This document shows, in pieces, positions 44,611-54,177 of a DNA stretch of 64,000 bases (positions within the stretch are counted from its first letter, which is position 1; each line of letters begins with the position of its first letter). Source of the stretch: DASXQK01 sp963757155 (GTDB lineage: Bacteria; Pseudomonadota; Alphaproteobacteria; Dongiales; Dongiaceae); contig CAVWQS010000014.1 of the NCBI GenBank assembly GCA_963757155.1, forward strand, positions 124,001-188,000. Direction: 5' to 3'. A program made the position numbers and the translations under genes. The notes beneath the pieces are model-generated. The model was not told where the DNA came from, searched no databases, and saw nothing but the letters and a program-made list of their open reading frames with translations.

Positions 44611-45613
44611 TCAAATTCCGTAATACGCCCGATACCAGGCCACGAATTCCTGGATGCCCTTGGCGATGGGATAGTTGGGGCGAAACCCGGTCAGCGCCTC
44701 CAGCAGGTCGGGGCTGGCCCAGGTCTTCAGGGATTCGCCGGGCTGCATGTCCAGGTAGTTGCGCTTGGCGGGCTTGCCCACCGCGGCCTCGATCGCCGCG
44801 ATGAAATCCATGAGGTTGACCGGCGCGCCATTGCCGATATTGACCACGCGATAAGGGCGCGACGGGGCTCAGCGAATCCCGGTCGTTGACGGGCTCGCCC
44901 CGCACCGGGCGCTGGGGGATCAGGCGGACGATCCCTTCGATCAGATCGTCGATATAGGTGAAATCGCGCGCCATCTTCCCATGGTTATGCACGTCGATGG
45001 GCTCGCCCTTCAGGATCGCGGCGGTGAATTTGAAGAAGGCCATGTCCGGCCGGCCCCAGGGTCCATAGACCGTGAAGAAGCGGAAGACCGTGATCGGCTG
45101 GTTCCAGAGATGGGCATAGGAATGGGCGATCGCCTCGGCGCTGCGCTTGGTCGCGGCATAGATGGAGAGCGGGGTATCGGTCGGGTCCGTCTCCTGGAAG
45201 GGCATCTTGCTATTGGCGCCATAGACCGAGCTGGTCGAGGCCATGAGGAAATGCTGGACGGGCCGGTGCCGGCAGATCTCCAGCAGATTGAAGCTGCCGA
45301 TGACATTGGCCGAGACATAGCCCTCGGGATGCTCGAGGCCATAGCGCACGCCGGGCTGGGCGGCGAGGTGGATGATGACCTCCGGCGCCTCCGCCTCGAT
45401 CACGGCGCGGATCGCCGCCATGTCTGAGATATCGACGATATGGGGCCGGAAGCGGTTCGTCTCGATCAGCAGGGCGTGGCGCTTTTCCTTCAGCCGCGGA
45501 TCGTAATAGGGCACCAGGGAATCCACCCCGGCCAGCTGATGCCCCTCGCTGAGGAGGCGGCGGCAGAGGTGAAAGCCGATGAAGCCGGCGCTGCCGGTGA
45601 CGAGGATCTTCAT
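44611..45613 (-). pseudogene. UDP-glucuronate 4-epimerase-like NAD-dependent epimerase, one frameshift
   Basis: About 334 residues. TGSAGFIGFHLCRRLL at the N-terminus, MASTSSVYGAN, Y-x3-K in IYAATKRSAE, and FFTVYGPWGRPDMAFFKFT are characteristic of UDP-glucuronate 4-epimerases (LpsL/CapI). Frame is lost near 44853. Dropping one base joins SPVAP to YRVVNIGNGAPVNL, and the C-terminus then reads to AWYRAYYGI. The start is ATG 45613, overlapping a 45-residue ORF. The enzyme makes UDP-galacturonate for surface polysaccharide. The gene is convergent with the methyltransferase. Confidence 0.88.
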
Positions 45614-45747
45614 CGAAGGCCCGGCACGATGACGACGGCATGATAGGCGCCGATGGCGGCCTCGCATCGGTGAAACTGTTGGGCGAGGCTGTCGACATCC
45701 TCGCTGGTCTCGGAACCGGCCGAGACCGGGGGCGGGGGCGATGCCAT
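45610..45747 (-). CDS. Small ORF, 45 residues, coupled to epimerase gene
   Basis: From ATG 45747 it encodes a Pro/Ser-rich start (MASPPPPVSAGSETSEDV) and a short hydrophobic end (AYHAVVIVPGLR). Its TGA overlaps the epimerase ATG (ATGA), which would allow coupling. There is no strong ribosome-binding site and no recognised family. Part of it lies in the diverged direct repeat that recurs at 47.1 kb, where the frame is broken. It may be a leader or a gene remnant. Confidence 0.25.
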   Translation of the reverse strand: MASPPPPVSAGSETSEDVDSLAQQFHRCEAAIGAYHAVVIVPGLR

Positions 45748-45860
45748 GGGGGCTCTCTGCGCCGTGGATTGCGCGACTGTCTTCGTCGGATCGCGGCCCA
45801 AAGTCAATGAACCCGTCGCCGGCCGGCTTCCGGAAAGCCCAAGGCGTTGAAGTGGATAGA
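45683..45860. repeat. Diverged direct repeat, copy 1
   Basis: GCGAGGCTGTCGACATCCTC through GTCAATGAACCCG to AAGTGGATAGA. It aligns, with scattered substitutions and small indels, to 47085-47356 in the same orientation. The two copies bracket the methyltransferase/P-loop gene. The rest of the gap up to 45972 is comparatively A+T-rich and holds nothing else I recognise. Confidence 0.7.
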
Positions 45861-45972
45861 AGGCCAACCCGCCCACCGGTCACGCCGCAGCCACACTGCC
45901 GGGCGGCTACCAGGGGGTGAGGGGCGCAGGGGCGAGTTCAGATCCTCCTTACAGCCGTGAATTGTGTAGCCA

Positions 45973-47052
45973 ATGCGGCTAATAAAAGATTTCCTTGCGA
46001 CTAATGATAGATTTATGACGGATACAAGAATCCTCCCTGCACCTATGCTTTTCGTACAGGCAGTTCAGTGCCCTACGTGGCTCGAGCGAGGTGCGTCCAT
46101 GAATTTTCCATTTTATCAATCTCACGAAGGAATCGTCGGGATGTCCGACAGCCGGCGCAAGTGGGAACGCCTTCAGGTGCCGGAAGATCTGACGGGCAGG
46201 GCTGTCCTGGACATTGGATGCAATGAAGGTCTGATCACCAATTGGCTGGCGCAGCGGAATGCGGCGAAGGTGATAGGTATCGATTTCGACAAGCCGCGCA
46301 TCGAATATGCCCGCCTCACCTATCCTGCCCCCAATATTTCATTTCTTTGTCAAAGCTGGAATCCATTGCCGGAAGGCCGGTTCGATCTGGTGCTTTGGAC
46401 GTCGGCAATGCACTACGAGAAGGATCCTAAATCCGTACTTCAAAATATTTGGCGACAGCTCAAGCCGGATGGCCTGCTGATTCTGGAGTGTGGCTACGTC
46501 GGGACCTCGGGCCGAGAGATGGTCCCCGTCATGCGACACAGCGACACCAGGCTCTATCCGACGCAGGAGTGTCTGGTCCAGGTCCTGTTGGAGAATTTTG
46601 CCGTTCGGGAGGTAACGGGGGCGGAAGTCACGCCGGGTGACCCTATCCCACGCAGCGTCTTTCACTGCCGGCCGCGCATACCTACAGTCATGTTTGTCAT
46701 CGGCAAATCCAGAATAGGGAAGAGCAATCTGGCGACCTCGCATCTGGGGCAGGCCGCAGACAAGGTGTTCAGCGTCGACAAACTCATCAGCCGGGTTGTC
46801 ACCGCTCCCTTCACACACAATCCCTTGCAAGCAGCCATCAAGGAGCACTGCAAGCCGGCCGATTTGAGCGGCGTCTACCAGACCATCCAGTCCGGCCCGC
46901 TCCTCGAACCATTCGTCGACTGGTTGTCGCAGCTCTGCGTGGATTTAGACGATTTCGTTGTCATCGAGGGCTATTTGACAAAGGAGACCATCGCGGCGTT
47001 CTCGCAGAGGAATCTCCGCCGTCGGGTCTGGGTGGTTGAGAAGGTGGAGTAA
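45973..47052 (+). CDS. SAM methyltransferase fused to P-loop domain
   Basis: 359 residues, although the true start could be a later ATG such as 46099. Residues ~72-230 are a class I methyltransferase with the SAM loop VLDIGCNEGLIT (78-89), IGIDFDKPRIE and FDLVLWTSAMHYEKD. After residue 237 comes a second domain starting VMFVIGKSRIGKSNLATS, a Walker A-like GxxxxGKS (244-251), with no clear Walker B before the end (DLDDFVVIEGY is the best candidate). The combination suggests methyl transfer plus phosphoryl or sulfuryl transfer on a glycan or lipid, but no activity can be assigned. It has atypical composition and repeat-flanked boundaries. Confidence 0.7.
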   Translation: MRLIKDFLATNDRFMTDTRILPAPMLFVQAVQCPTWLERGASMNFPFYQSHEGIVGMSDSRRKWERLQVPEDLTGRAVLDIGCNEGLITNWLAQRNAAKVIGIDFDKPRIEYARLTYPAPNISFLCQSWNPLPEGRFDLVLWTSAMHYEKDPKSVLQNIWRQLKPDGLLILECGYVGTSGREMVPVMRHSDTRLYPTQECLVQVLLENFAVREVTGAEVTPGDPIPRSVFHCRPRIPTVMFVIGKSRIGKSNLATSHLGQAADKVFSVDKLISRVVTAPFTHNPLQAAIKEHCKPADLSGVYQTIQSGPLLEPFVDWLSQLCVDLDDFVVIEGYLTKETIAAFSQRNLRRRVWVVEKVE

Positions 47053-47084
47053 CCTCGCCTCGCGTCGGCGAAACGCGCGGCCTG

Positions 47085-47356
47085 GCGAGGCTCCTCACAT
47101 CCTCGCTGATCTTGGAACCGGGCGGGGGCAGGTCGATGCCATAGGCGGCTCCCTACTCCATGGATGGCGCGACCGTATTCCTCGGATCGTGGCCCAAGAT
47201 CAATGAACCCGCCCTAGAGCCGGATCGTCTCAAGCCGGAATGGCTTGAGACGTGAATCAGGCTCTCATCGTTCAAGTGGAGCAAGATTTACGGGTCAGCT
47301 TGATTTAAGCTGACCTAGGCGGCCGCCCGGAAAGCCAAGCTCTTCAAGCGGATAGA
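47085..47356. repeat. Diverged direct repeat, copy 2
   Basis: The second copy of the 45683-45860 sequence (GCGAGGCTCCTCACATCCTC ... ATCAATGAACCCG ... AAGCGGATAGA), enlarged by an insertion of roughly 106 bases at 47212-47317. It fills most of the 359-base gap before galE. No gene is evident in it. Confidence 0.7.
47212..47317. mobile_element. Small palindromic insertion element (MITE/REP-like)
   Basis: Absent from repeat copy 1 but present in copy 2, so it reads as an insertion. It begins CCTAGAGCC and ends GACCTA. It has two perfect stems: CGTCTCAAGCC/GGCTTGAGACG (47226-47252) and GGTCAGCTT/AAGCTGACC (47293-47315). No coding capacity. Confidence 0.55.
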
Positions 47357-47411
47357 ATCCAGGGATCGGCTGGGCTATCGTCGCCGCCGAAATCGGGAGG
47401 AGGGGGGATCG

Positions 47412-48452
47412 GTGGGTGGACGCTTTCTGGTGACCGGCGGGGCGGGCTATGTCGGCAGCCACCTCGTCGCCGAGCTGCTCGAGCGCGATGCCGATTGCGT
47501 CGTTCTCGACAATCTGTCCACCGGCCATGCCGAAGCCGTGCTTCCCGGCGCCTCGCTCAGGGTCATGGACCTGGCCGACCAGGCCGCGGTGGATGCGGTA
47601 CTGGCCGACGGGCCCTGGGATGCGGTCTTTCACTTCGCGGCGCTGTCCCTGGTGGGCGACAGCATGCGCCGGCCGCTGCATTATCTGCAGGAGAACATCG
47701 GCAACGGCCTGCGGCTGATCGATGGCTGCATCCGCCATGGCGTCGGGCGCTTCGTACTCTCCTCGACGGCCGCGCTGTTCGGGGAGCCCGAGCGCATGCC
47801 GATCGACGAGACATCCGAAATCGACCCGGGCTCCGCCTATGGCGAGAGCAAATGGGCCCTGGAGCGCGCCCTGCTCTGGGCCGACCGGGTGCATGGCTTC
47901 CGCAGCGCGAGCCTGCGCTATTTCAATGCGGCGGGGGCCGATCCGGCCGGCCGCCTGGGGGAGGACCACCACCCCGAGACCCATCTGATCCCCCTGGTGA
48001 TCGACGCCGCCCTCGGCCGCCGGGCCCAGATCTCCGTCTTCGGCCAGGATTACCCGACCCGCGACGGCACCTGCATCCGCGACTATGTCCATGTCTCCGA
48101 TCTGGCCCGCGCCCATCTCGCCGTGCTGGAGCGCCTCGAGCGGGGGAGCGTCCGGTACAATCTGGGGACGGGGACAGGGCAATCCGTCCTCGAGGTCATC
48201 CGCGCGGTGGAGCGGGTCGGCGGGCGGCCCGTGCCCTTCGAGAGCGCCCCCCGCCGGCCCGGCGATCCGCCGGTGCTGGTGGCCTCCTCGGCGCTCATGG
48301 CCCGGGAAACCGGCTGGAGCCCGCGGCTGGCCGAGATCGATGCGGTGGTGGAGACGGCCTGGGGGTGGCGGGAGCGGCATCCCGGGGGATTTGGCGGCGG
48401 GAAGGCGGGGGGCGGCAAGCTGCGGGGCTCCCCAGCGCGTTCGAGCTGCTAG
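47412..48452 (+). CDS. galE: UDP-glucose 4-epimerase
   Basis: 346 residues from a GTG start. GGAGYVGSH (9-17), LSSTAALFG, Y143-x3-K147 (AYGESKWALE), RYFNAAGADP and GTCIRDYVHVSDLA make this a GalE-type extended SDR. It interconverts UDP-glucose and UDP-galactose for polysaccharide synthesis. The C-terminal ~20 residues (Gly/Lys/Arg-rich) extend beyond the usual end and look non-functional. It follows repeat copy 2 and precedes rfbC by about 90 bases. Confidence 0.9.
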   Translation: MGGRFLVTGGAGYVGSHLVAELLERDADCVVLDNLSTGHAEAVLPGASLRVMDLADQAAVDAVLADGPWDAVFHFAALSLVGDSMRRPLHYLQENIGNGLRLIDGCIRHGVGRFVLSSTAALFGEPERMPIDETSEIDPGSAYGESKWALERALLWADRVHGFRSASLRYFNAAGADPAGRLGEDHHPETHLIPLVIDAALGRRAQISVFGQDYPTRDGTCIRDYVHVSDLARAHLAVLERLERGSVRYNLGTGTGQSVLEVIRAVERVGGRPVPFESAPRRPGDPPVLVASSALMARETGWSPRLAEIDAVVETAWGWRERHPGGFGGGKAGGGKLRGSPARSSC

Positions 48453-48544
48453 ACGCGGTGGCACACGGCATTCCGCTCTGGATTCTCAGACGCCTGCAAG
48501 TGAGTGTATAACGCTGCAACTGCCAGCCCGTCGGGACCCCCCTT

Positions 48545-49114
48545 ATGAAAGTCATTTCGACCGCTCTGCCCGATATCAGGGTTTACGAGCCCAGCCGCTT
48601 CGGCGACGGGCGCGGCTATTTCTGCGAATGGTACAATTCGCGGACCTTCGCCGCCGCCGGCCTCGATCGCCATTTCGTGCAGGACAATATCTCGCTCTCC
48701 AGCACGCCGGGAACGATCCGGGGCCTGCATTTCCAGAAGCCGCCCCATGCCCAAGGCAAGCTCATCGGCGTATTGCGGGGCGCCATCCTCGATGTCGTGG
48801 TCGACATTCGCCAGGGCTCGCCGAGCTATGGCCAGCATGTGGCCGTCGAGATCAGCGCCGAGCGGGGCAATCAGCTCTTCGTGCCGGAAGGCTTCGCCCA
48901 TGGATTGTGGACGCTGGAGCCCGACACCATGGTCTCCTACAAGGTCACGGATTTCTACGATGCGGCGACCGATGCCGGCATCGCCTGGAACGATCCCGAT
49001 CTCGCCATCACCTGGCCGGGCGAAACGCCGGGCCAGATCTCGGTGCGCGATTCCCGCCTGCCGCGGCTGGCCGAGCTCGGCGAATCGCCCTTCCTCTATG
49101 AAGGGAGCCGTTGA
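48545..49114 (+). CDS. rfbC: dTDP-4-dehydrorhamnose 3,5-epimerase
   Basis: 189 residues, the usual RmlC length. The catalytic base H62 is in GTIRGLHFQ, K72 follows in AQGK, and Y138 in TDFYDAATD is the acid. It epimerises C3 and C5 of dTDP-4-keto-6-deoxyglucose on the way to dTDP-L-rhamnose. The companion rfbB (dehydratase) and rfbD (reductase) are not in the window, and rfbA is only a fragment fused to another gene just downstream. The pathway looks interrupted here. Confidence 0.93.
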   Translation: MKVISTALPDIRVYEPSRFGDGRGYFCEWYNSRTFAAAGLDRHFVQDNISLSSTPGTIRGLHFQKPPHAQGKLIGVLRGAILDVVVDIRQGSPSYGQHVAVEISAERGNQLFVPEGFAHGLWTLEPDTMVSYKVTDFYDAATDAGIAWNDPDLAITWPGETPGQISVRDSRLPRLAELGESPFLYEGSR

Positions 49115-49146
49115 ATGGCGGTCCGAATACAAGGGACGAGGACGGC

Positions 49147-50526
49147 ATGAAGGGCATCATACTGGCGGGGGGTGCGGGGACCCGCCTCTATCCCGTCACC
49201 TATGCCGTCAGCAAGCAGCTGCTGCCGGTCTACGACAAGCCGATGATCTATTACCCCCTCTCGACGCTGATGCTGGCCGGCATCCGCGAGGTGCTGGTCA
49301 TCACCACCCCGCGCGACATCGCGCGCTATCGCGAGGCGCTGGGCGATGGAAGCCAATGGGGCCTCGACATCGCCTTTGCCGAGCAGCCGCGGCCCGAGGG
49401 CCTGGCGCAGGCCTTCATCATCGGCCGCGACTTCCTGGGCGGGCAGCCGGCCGCCCTCGAGCGGGTCGCCGAGATGGGCAGCACCGTCGCCGTCTGCCGT
49501 CTCGTCGAGGGCTTGCGCGAAGGGCGGGCGGGAATACCCGCCCCGGAGCGCGTGGCCGAGCTTGTCGCCCGGGCCGCGCGCGCCGGCGCCCCCGATGCCG
49601 CCGCGGCCTGGGGGCTGCTGCTTTACGAGGGCGTGCATGTGCCGCGCGACGAGAGCACGGGCCTCGGCTGGCTCGCCCGCGCCGCCGAGGGGGGCAATGC
49701 CTTCGCCCAGGCCTGGCTCGGCGATGTTCTGGCCAAAGGCAAGGGCGTGCTGGCCGATCCCGCCGCGGCGACGCAATGGTACGAACGCGCCGCTGCCCAG
49801 GGCCATGCCGGCGCCCGGGTCGCGCTCACTGGGCTGCGGCTGGAGGGCGAGGCCTCGCCCGAGGAGCTCGCGCGCGTCTTCCAGCTGTGGCTCGCGGCCG
49901 CGGAATCCGGCGATGCGCTGGCCCAGCGCATGGCCGGCGATTTCCTGATGCGCGGCATCGGCACGGAGGCCGATCCCGCCGAGGCGCGGCGCTGGCTCGA
50001 GAAGGGAGCGGCCCAGGGCAATGCGACCGCCCAGGTGCTGCTCGGCGCCCTTCTCCTCCGCAACGGGACGGCGGAGGACAATACCCAGGCGGCCCAGCTC
50101 TTCCGGCGCGCCGCCGCCGCCGGCAATGTCGACGGCGAGTACAATCTTGGCGTCTGCCACCGCCTCGGCCTCGGCCTGCCGGAGGATCGCGAGGCGGCGC
50201 GCGAGTGCTATCGCCGCGCCGCCGAGAAGGGCAACCCCTCGGCGGCGCTGGCGCTGGGCGACCTGATCGCGGAGACCGCCACGGACGAGCGCGGCCTGGC
50301 CGAGGCAATCACCTGGTACCGCGCCGCCGCCGAAGGCGGCAGCCCCACGGCCTTCCTCACCCTCGGCCAGATGCAGGAAGCGGGCCGGGGCATGCCGGCG
50401 GACCCCGAAGCCGCCCTTGTCTTCTACCGCCGCGCCGCGGCAGGCGGCATCGAAGCCGCCGCGGCGGAGGCGCAGCGGCTGGAAAAGGCCCTTGCCGCAA
50501 CCGAGCCTTCCCATGCTCCGCAGTGA
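49147..50526 (+). CDS. Chimeric ORF: RfbA N-terminus fused to Sel1-repeat protein
   Basis: 459 residues in one open frame. Residues 1-100 are the start of glucose-1-phosphate thymidylyltransferase: GGAGTRLYP (8-16), KQLLPVYDKPMIYYPLS, and EGLAQAFIIGRDFLGG. The match stops just before the metal-binding GDN-IFYG motif. From about residue 102 the sequence is a run of Sel1 (TPR-like) repeats of ~36 residues (for example AATQWYERAAAQGHAGARVAL, shortened here to its consensus AxxWYxxAAxxG) to the end. The nucleotidyltransferase half cannot be active. It may be a deletion fusion in the organism or an assembly join near 49447. Confidence 0.8.
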   Translation: MKGIILAGGAGTRLYPVTYAVSKQLLPVYDKPMIYYPLSTLMLAGIREVLVITTPRDIARYREALGDGSQWGLDIAFAEQPRPEGLAQAFIIGRDFLGGQPAALERVAEMGSTVAVCRLVEGLREGRAGIPAPERVAELVARAARAGAPDAAAAWGLLLYEGVHVPRDESTGLGWLARAAEGGNAFAQAWLGDVLAKGKGVLADPAAATQWYERAAAQGHAGARVALTGLRLEGEASPEELARVFQLWLAAAESGDALAQRMAGDFLMRGIGTEADPAEARRWLEKGAAQGNATAQVLLGALLLRNGTAEDNTQAAQLFRRAAAAGNVDGEYNLGVCHRLGLGLPEDREAARECYRRAAEKGNPSAALALGDLIAETATDERGLAEAITWYRAAAEGGSPTAFLTLGQMQEAGRGMPADPEAALVFYRRAAAGGIEAAAAEAQRLEKALAATEPSHAPQ

Positions 50527-50846
50527 GGGCCGGAGGGCCTAGTCCGCCGCCGATCTAGTCTAGCCAACGAGCCCGCCGCAATTTCTGCCGAAGCCGCCGC
50601 TTGCGCCGAGTGCGAAAGCCCCTCGTCGATGCAACCCATGCTTGTACGATTATTGCGCGCGCGGGGAATCAGCCGCAGCCGGCGGCGCCCGCAATGCCCC
50701 GAGAACCATGACCCTTGTTCCCGGCTGGCAAGGCTCGTAAGCTCACTTTTTCGCGATCCGGGGGGCCGCGATCCAAGGGGGCGTCGCGTGTATTCATTGA
50801 GATATCTGCTGGCATTCGCCGATCGCCCGCTGTCGCCGGTCCGACC
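50527..50846. other. Intergenic stretch upstream of gspD
   Basis: About 320 bases without a convincing gene. Possible TTG starts for gspD lie at 50715 and 50847, so the right part could be coding. No clear promoter, repeat or RNA structure was seen. Confidence 0.4.
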
Positions 50847-53286
50847 TTGATTCGGCGGTTGGCAGGGCTTTTCGGCTGCTTCCGGCCTGCAGAAGCAGTC
50901 GGCAGGCCGCGACGTGAGCGCCGTCCTCTGCCCTATCGCCAACGCCGTTTGCCCCGCCTCCTCGCCTTCCTGGCCCTGGCCATGCTGCTCGGCTGCAAGG
51001 AACTGGGCATTCAGGCGGAGCCGCCGCCGACCTCTACCGGGCCGGGCACGGCGGGGCTGATGGACGACCCCACGCTGAAGCATTGGCAGTCGCCCCAGGC
51101 GGCCAGCACCTCGACGGAGATCACCAATCCCAAGCAGGCGCCCATCGGGCCGGCGCCCACCGGCCGCTCCTCGCCGCTCCCCCATCCCGTGATCTATCAG
51201 GTCGCAGCGGCGCCGACGCCGGTGACCGGCTCCGCCCCGCCCATCACCGTCAACGGCGGCGAGAAGGTGATGCTGAATTTCGTCGGCGCCGACGTGCATG
51301 AGGTCGTCTCCAGCATTCTCGGCGATACGCTGAAGATCAATTATTCCATCGATCCGAAGGTGACGGGCACCGTCACCTTCCGCACCATGAGCCCGATCCC
51401 GAAATCCGATCTGCTCGGCCTGCTGGAGGATATGCTGGCGCTCTCAGGGCGCCGCCATGGTGCCGCGCGGCGGGGGCTATGACATCATCCCGCTCGATCA
51501 GGCGGCCAAGATGCCCTCGATCCTGCAGGGCCAGAACGGGAGGATCGGCTTCGATCCGGGCTTCGGCATCCATATCATCCCGGTGCATTTCGCCTCGCCC
51601 GACAACCTGAAATCCGTCGCCGAGCCGCTGCTGCCACCGGGCCGCCTGCTGTTCATCGACGCCCCGCATCACCTGCTGATGTATGTCGGCACGAGCAGCG
51701 AAGCCTCGGACGTGGCCGATCTCATCTCCACCCTCGATGTCGATCCCATGGCCGGCAAATCCTTCGCCCTCTTCCCGGTCAAATATTCCGATCCCACGGC
51801 GGTGGCGAGCGAGCTGCGCATGATCCTGGTCCCGGCCGGCAGCGGGGGGGCGGCCAATCTCGTCCAGGTCGAGGCCGTCGACCGGATGAGCGCCATATTG
51901 GTGATCACCTCCCAGCCGGCCTATCTCGACCGGGCCCGCGAATGGATCAGCCAGCTCGACCATGGCGATGAGACGATGCAGCGCCGCCTCTATGTCCGCT
52001 ATGTCCAGAACGGACGCGCGGTGGAGCTCGCCCGGGTGCTGCGCCAGGCGCTGGGCATCTCCGGCGGCAGCGGTTCGCAGGACGCCTCGAACCCCGTCGC
52101 CCCCGGCATGGTGCAGAGCACGGTCAGCTCCCCGGCCATGGGTGGCGGCCAAGGTGGCGGCTTCGGCGGCGGCCAGGGTGGCGGAACGCCGACGCTGGGC
52201 GGCAGTGCAGCCGGCGGACTCTCCGGGGCGAGCAACAGCGGGGCGATCGGCCAGGGCAACCAGGGGAGCCTCGGCGGCTCCCAGGGGTCCGGCGGCTATG
52301 TCGGTCAGGGGCAAGGAATTGCTACCGGCGACACGGGCGATACGGGCTCGAGCGATTCCGGCGGCGGCAGCACCGACACCAATGGCGGCGGCGCACCCGA
52401 TCAATTGCGGATCGTATCGGATGCGCGCAACAACGCCTTGATCATCTATGCCAACCCCAAGGAATACGAGCTGATCGATCAGGCGATGCAGCGCCTCGAT
52501 GTGGTGCCGCTGCAGGTGCTGATCGAGGCCACCATCGCCGAGGTGACCCTCAACAACCAGCTGCAATACGGCCTGCAATGGTTCTTCAATTCCGGGGACA
52601 GCAGCTTCGCCTTCACCACCCTGACCTCGGGGGCGGTGGCCTCGGTCTTCCCCGGCTTCAACTATGTGCTGAACGCCACCAGCGCCAAGGTCGTGCTGAG
52701 CGCGCTCACCCAGATTACCCAGGTCAAGGTGATCTCCTCGCCCGAGCTGCTGGTGCTGGACAACGGCACCGCCCATCTCCAGGTCGGCGACCAGGTGCCG
52801 ATCACCACACAGTCCGCCGTCTCGGTGATCAGCCCCGGCGCGCCGGTGGTCAATTCGGTGGACTACCTCAACACCGGCGTTCTCCTCAACATCACGCCGC
52901 GGGTCAGCTCCAGCGGGCTGGTCCTTCTGGACATCGACCAGGAGGTGAGCGATGTGGTCAAGACGACCTCGTCGAACATCGACTTGCCGACGATCCAGCA
53001 GCGCCGGATCCAGAGCTCGGTCGCGGTCAATACCGGCGAGACGATTGCTCTCGGCGGGCTGATCACGGATCACTCGGAGAATACCGTGACCGGCATTCCC
53101 GTGCTCTCCAACATTCCGATCCTCGGCAATCTCTTCAAGACGACGGACAACTCGCATAACCGGACGGAGCTCCTGGTCCTGCTCTCGCCCAAGGTCATCA
53201 AGAACACCAGCGATGCGCGGCTCGCGACCAGCGAGCTTCGCCAGCGCCTGAAGGGAATGCAGCAGCTCGATCAGAAGATGCAATGA
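50847..53286 (+). pseudogene. gspD: Type II secretion secretin GspD, one frameshift
   Basis: The outer-membrane secretin. The N-terminal part ends a lipoprotein-like signal (FLALAMLLGC), so the chain is probably lipidated. The N0 domain follows (GGEKVMLNFVGADVHEVVSS). Frame breaks near 51448, where dropping one base joins MLALSG to AAMVPRGGGYDII. N1-N3 domains come next, interrupted by a Gly/Ser/Gln-rich linker (about 52050-52400), then the secretin core (VISSPELLVLDNGTAHLQVG, VPITTQSAV, NTGVLLNITPRV). The start is unclear: TTG 50847 is used, with 50715 possible. gspK overlaps its stop. Confidence 0.88.
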
Positions 53287-54170
53287 GCTTGCCGGCGACC
53301 GGCGGTTCGCTGCAGCCTCTCGAAGATCACAACCCTCCCGAGAGACGCTTCCCCGCCGGCTTCGCCCTCGTCCTGGTGCTCTGCGTCCTGGCCGTTCTCT
53401 CCGTCATCGCCGTCACCCTCATCCGCGAGACCCGGGAGGAGACGCGCTTCGAAGGCGCGGTCATCGAGGATGCCAAGGCCGAGGCCCTGGCGGAGGGCGG
53501 CATCCAGCAGACCATGGCGGAGCTGCTGACCCCGCCGGGCAATGGCGCCTGGGAGGCCGACGGCACCAGCCACCAGATCCGCCTGGGCGAGGGCGTCGTG
53601 GTTATCCGGATCGAGGACGAGAGCGGCCGGATCGATCTCAACCGCGCCGATCTCGCGACCTTGGAGTCGATGCTCGTCTCGATCGGGCTTGCGACGGACG
53701 AGGCCCAGCATCTGGCCGCGGCCATCACCGATTACCGCGATCCCGACGATATCAAGACGCCGGGGGGTGCCGAGGCCTTCGACTACGAGGCCGCCGGACT
53801 CAAGCATGGGCCGAAGAACGGGCCCTTCGATTCCCCGGAAGAGGCGATGCAGGTCCTGGGCATGACGCAGGATATCCTGCGGGCGATCTCTCCTTTGATC
53901 ACCGTCCACTCCCCCTCGGGCGAGGTCAACCGACAGGCGGCCTCGCCGGCCGTGCGGCGCGCCTTGCCGAAGTCGGAATTCGCCGGCGTCAACCAGCCCT
54001 CCCCCGATTCCGAGGGCCCGGCCCTCTCCGTCGCCACCGTGGTCAGGGTCACGGCGGACGCCACGACCCGCAACGGCGGGCATTTCGTCCGCGAGGCCGT
54101 CCTCCAGCGCAGCACGGTCCCGACCCAACCCTTCACCGTCCTGAGCTGGCGCCGCCGCTGGCCGGGGTGA
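53283..54170 (+). CDS. gspK: Type II secretion minor pseudopilin GspK
   Basis: 295 residues. A prepilin-like N-terminus (RRFPAGFALVLVLCVLAVLS) is followed by RETREETRFE, and the large globular domain has the GspK hallmark DESGRIDLNRA and ITDYRDPDD. GspK caps the pseudopilus tip with GspI and GspJ. Its ATG overlaps the gspD stop (ATGA). It is separated from the other pseudopilin genes, which lie on the opposite strand beyond a 430-base gap. Confidence 0.92.
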   Translation: MSLPATGGSLQPLEDHNPPERRFPAGFALVLVLCVLAVLSVIAVTLIRETREETRFEGAVIEDAKAEALAEGGIQQTMAELLTPPGNGAWEADGTSHQIRLGEGVVVIRIEDESGRIDLNRADLATLESMLVSIGLATDEAQHLAAAITDYRDPDDIKTPGGAEAFDYEAAGLKHGPKNGPFDSPEEAMQVLGMTQDILRAISPLITVHSPSGEVNRQAASPAVRRALPKSEFAGVNQPSPDSEGPALSVATVVRVTADATTRNGGHFVREAVLQRSTVPTQPFTVLSWRRRWPG

Positions 54171-54177
54171 GCACTAA

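Noticed and set aside
45973..46098. Separate small gene at the start of the methyltransferase ORF
   Set aside because: The first ~42 residues could be untranslated leader if translation starts at an internal ATG, but they do not form an independent ORF.
48390..48452. A further frameshift at the end of galE
   Set aside because: The C-terminal extension is unusual, but no alternative frame gives a more typical galE ending, so there is no basis for calling an indel.
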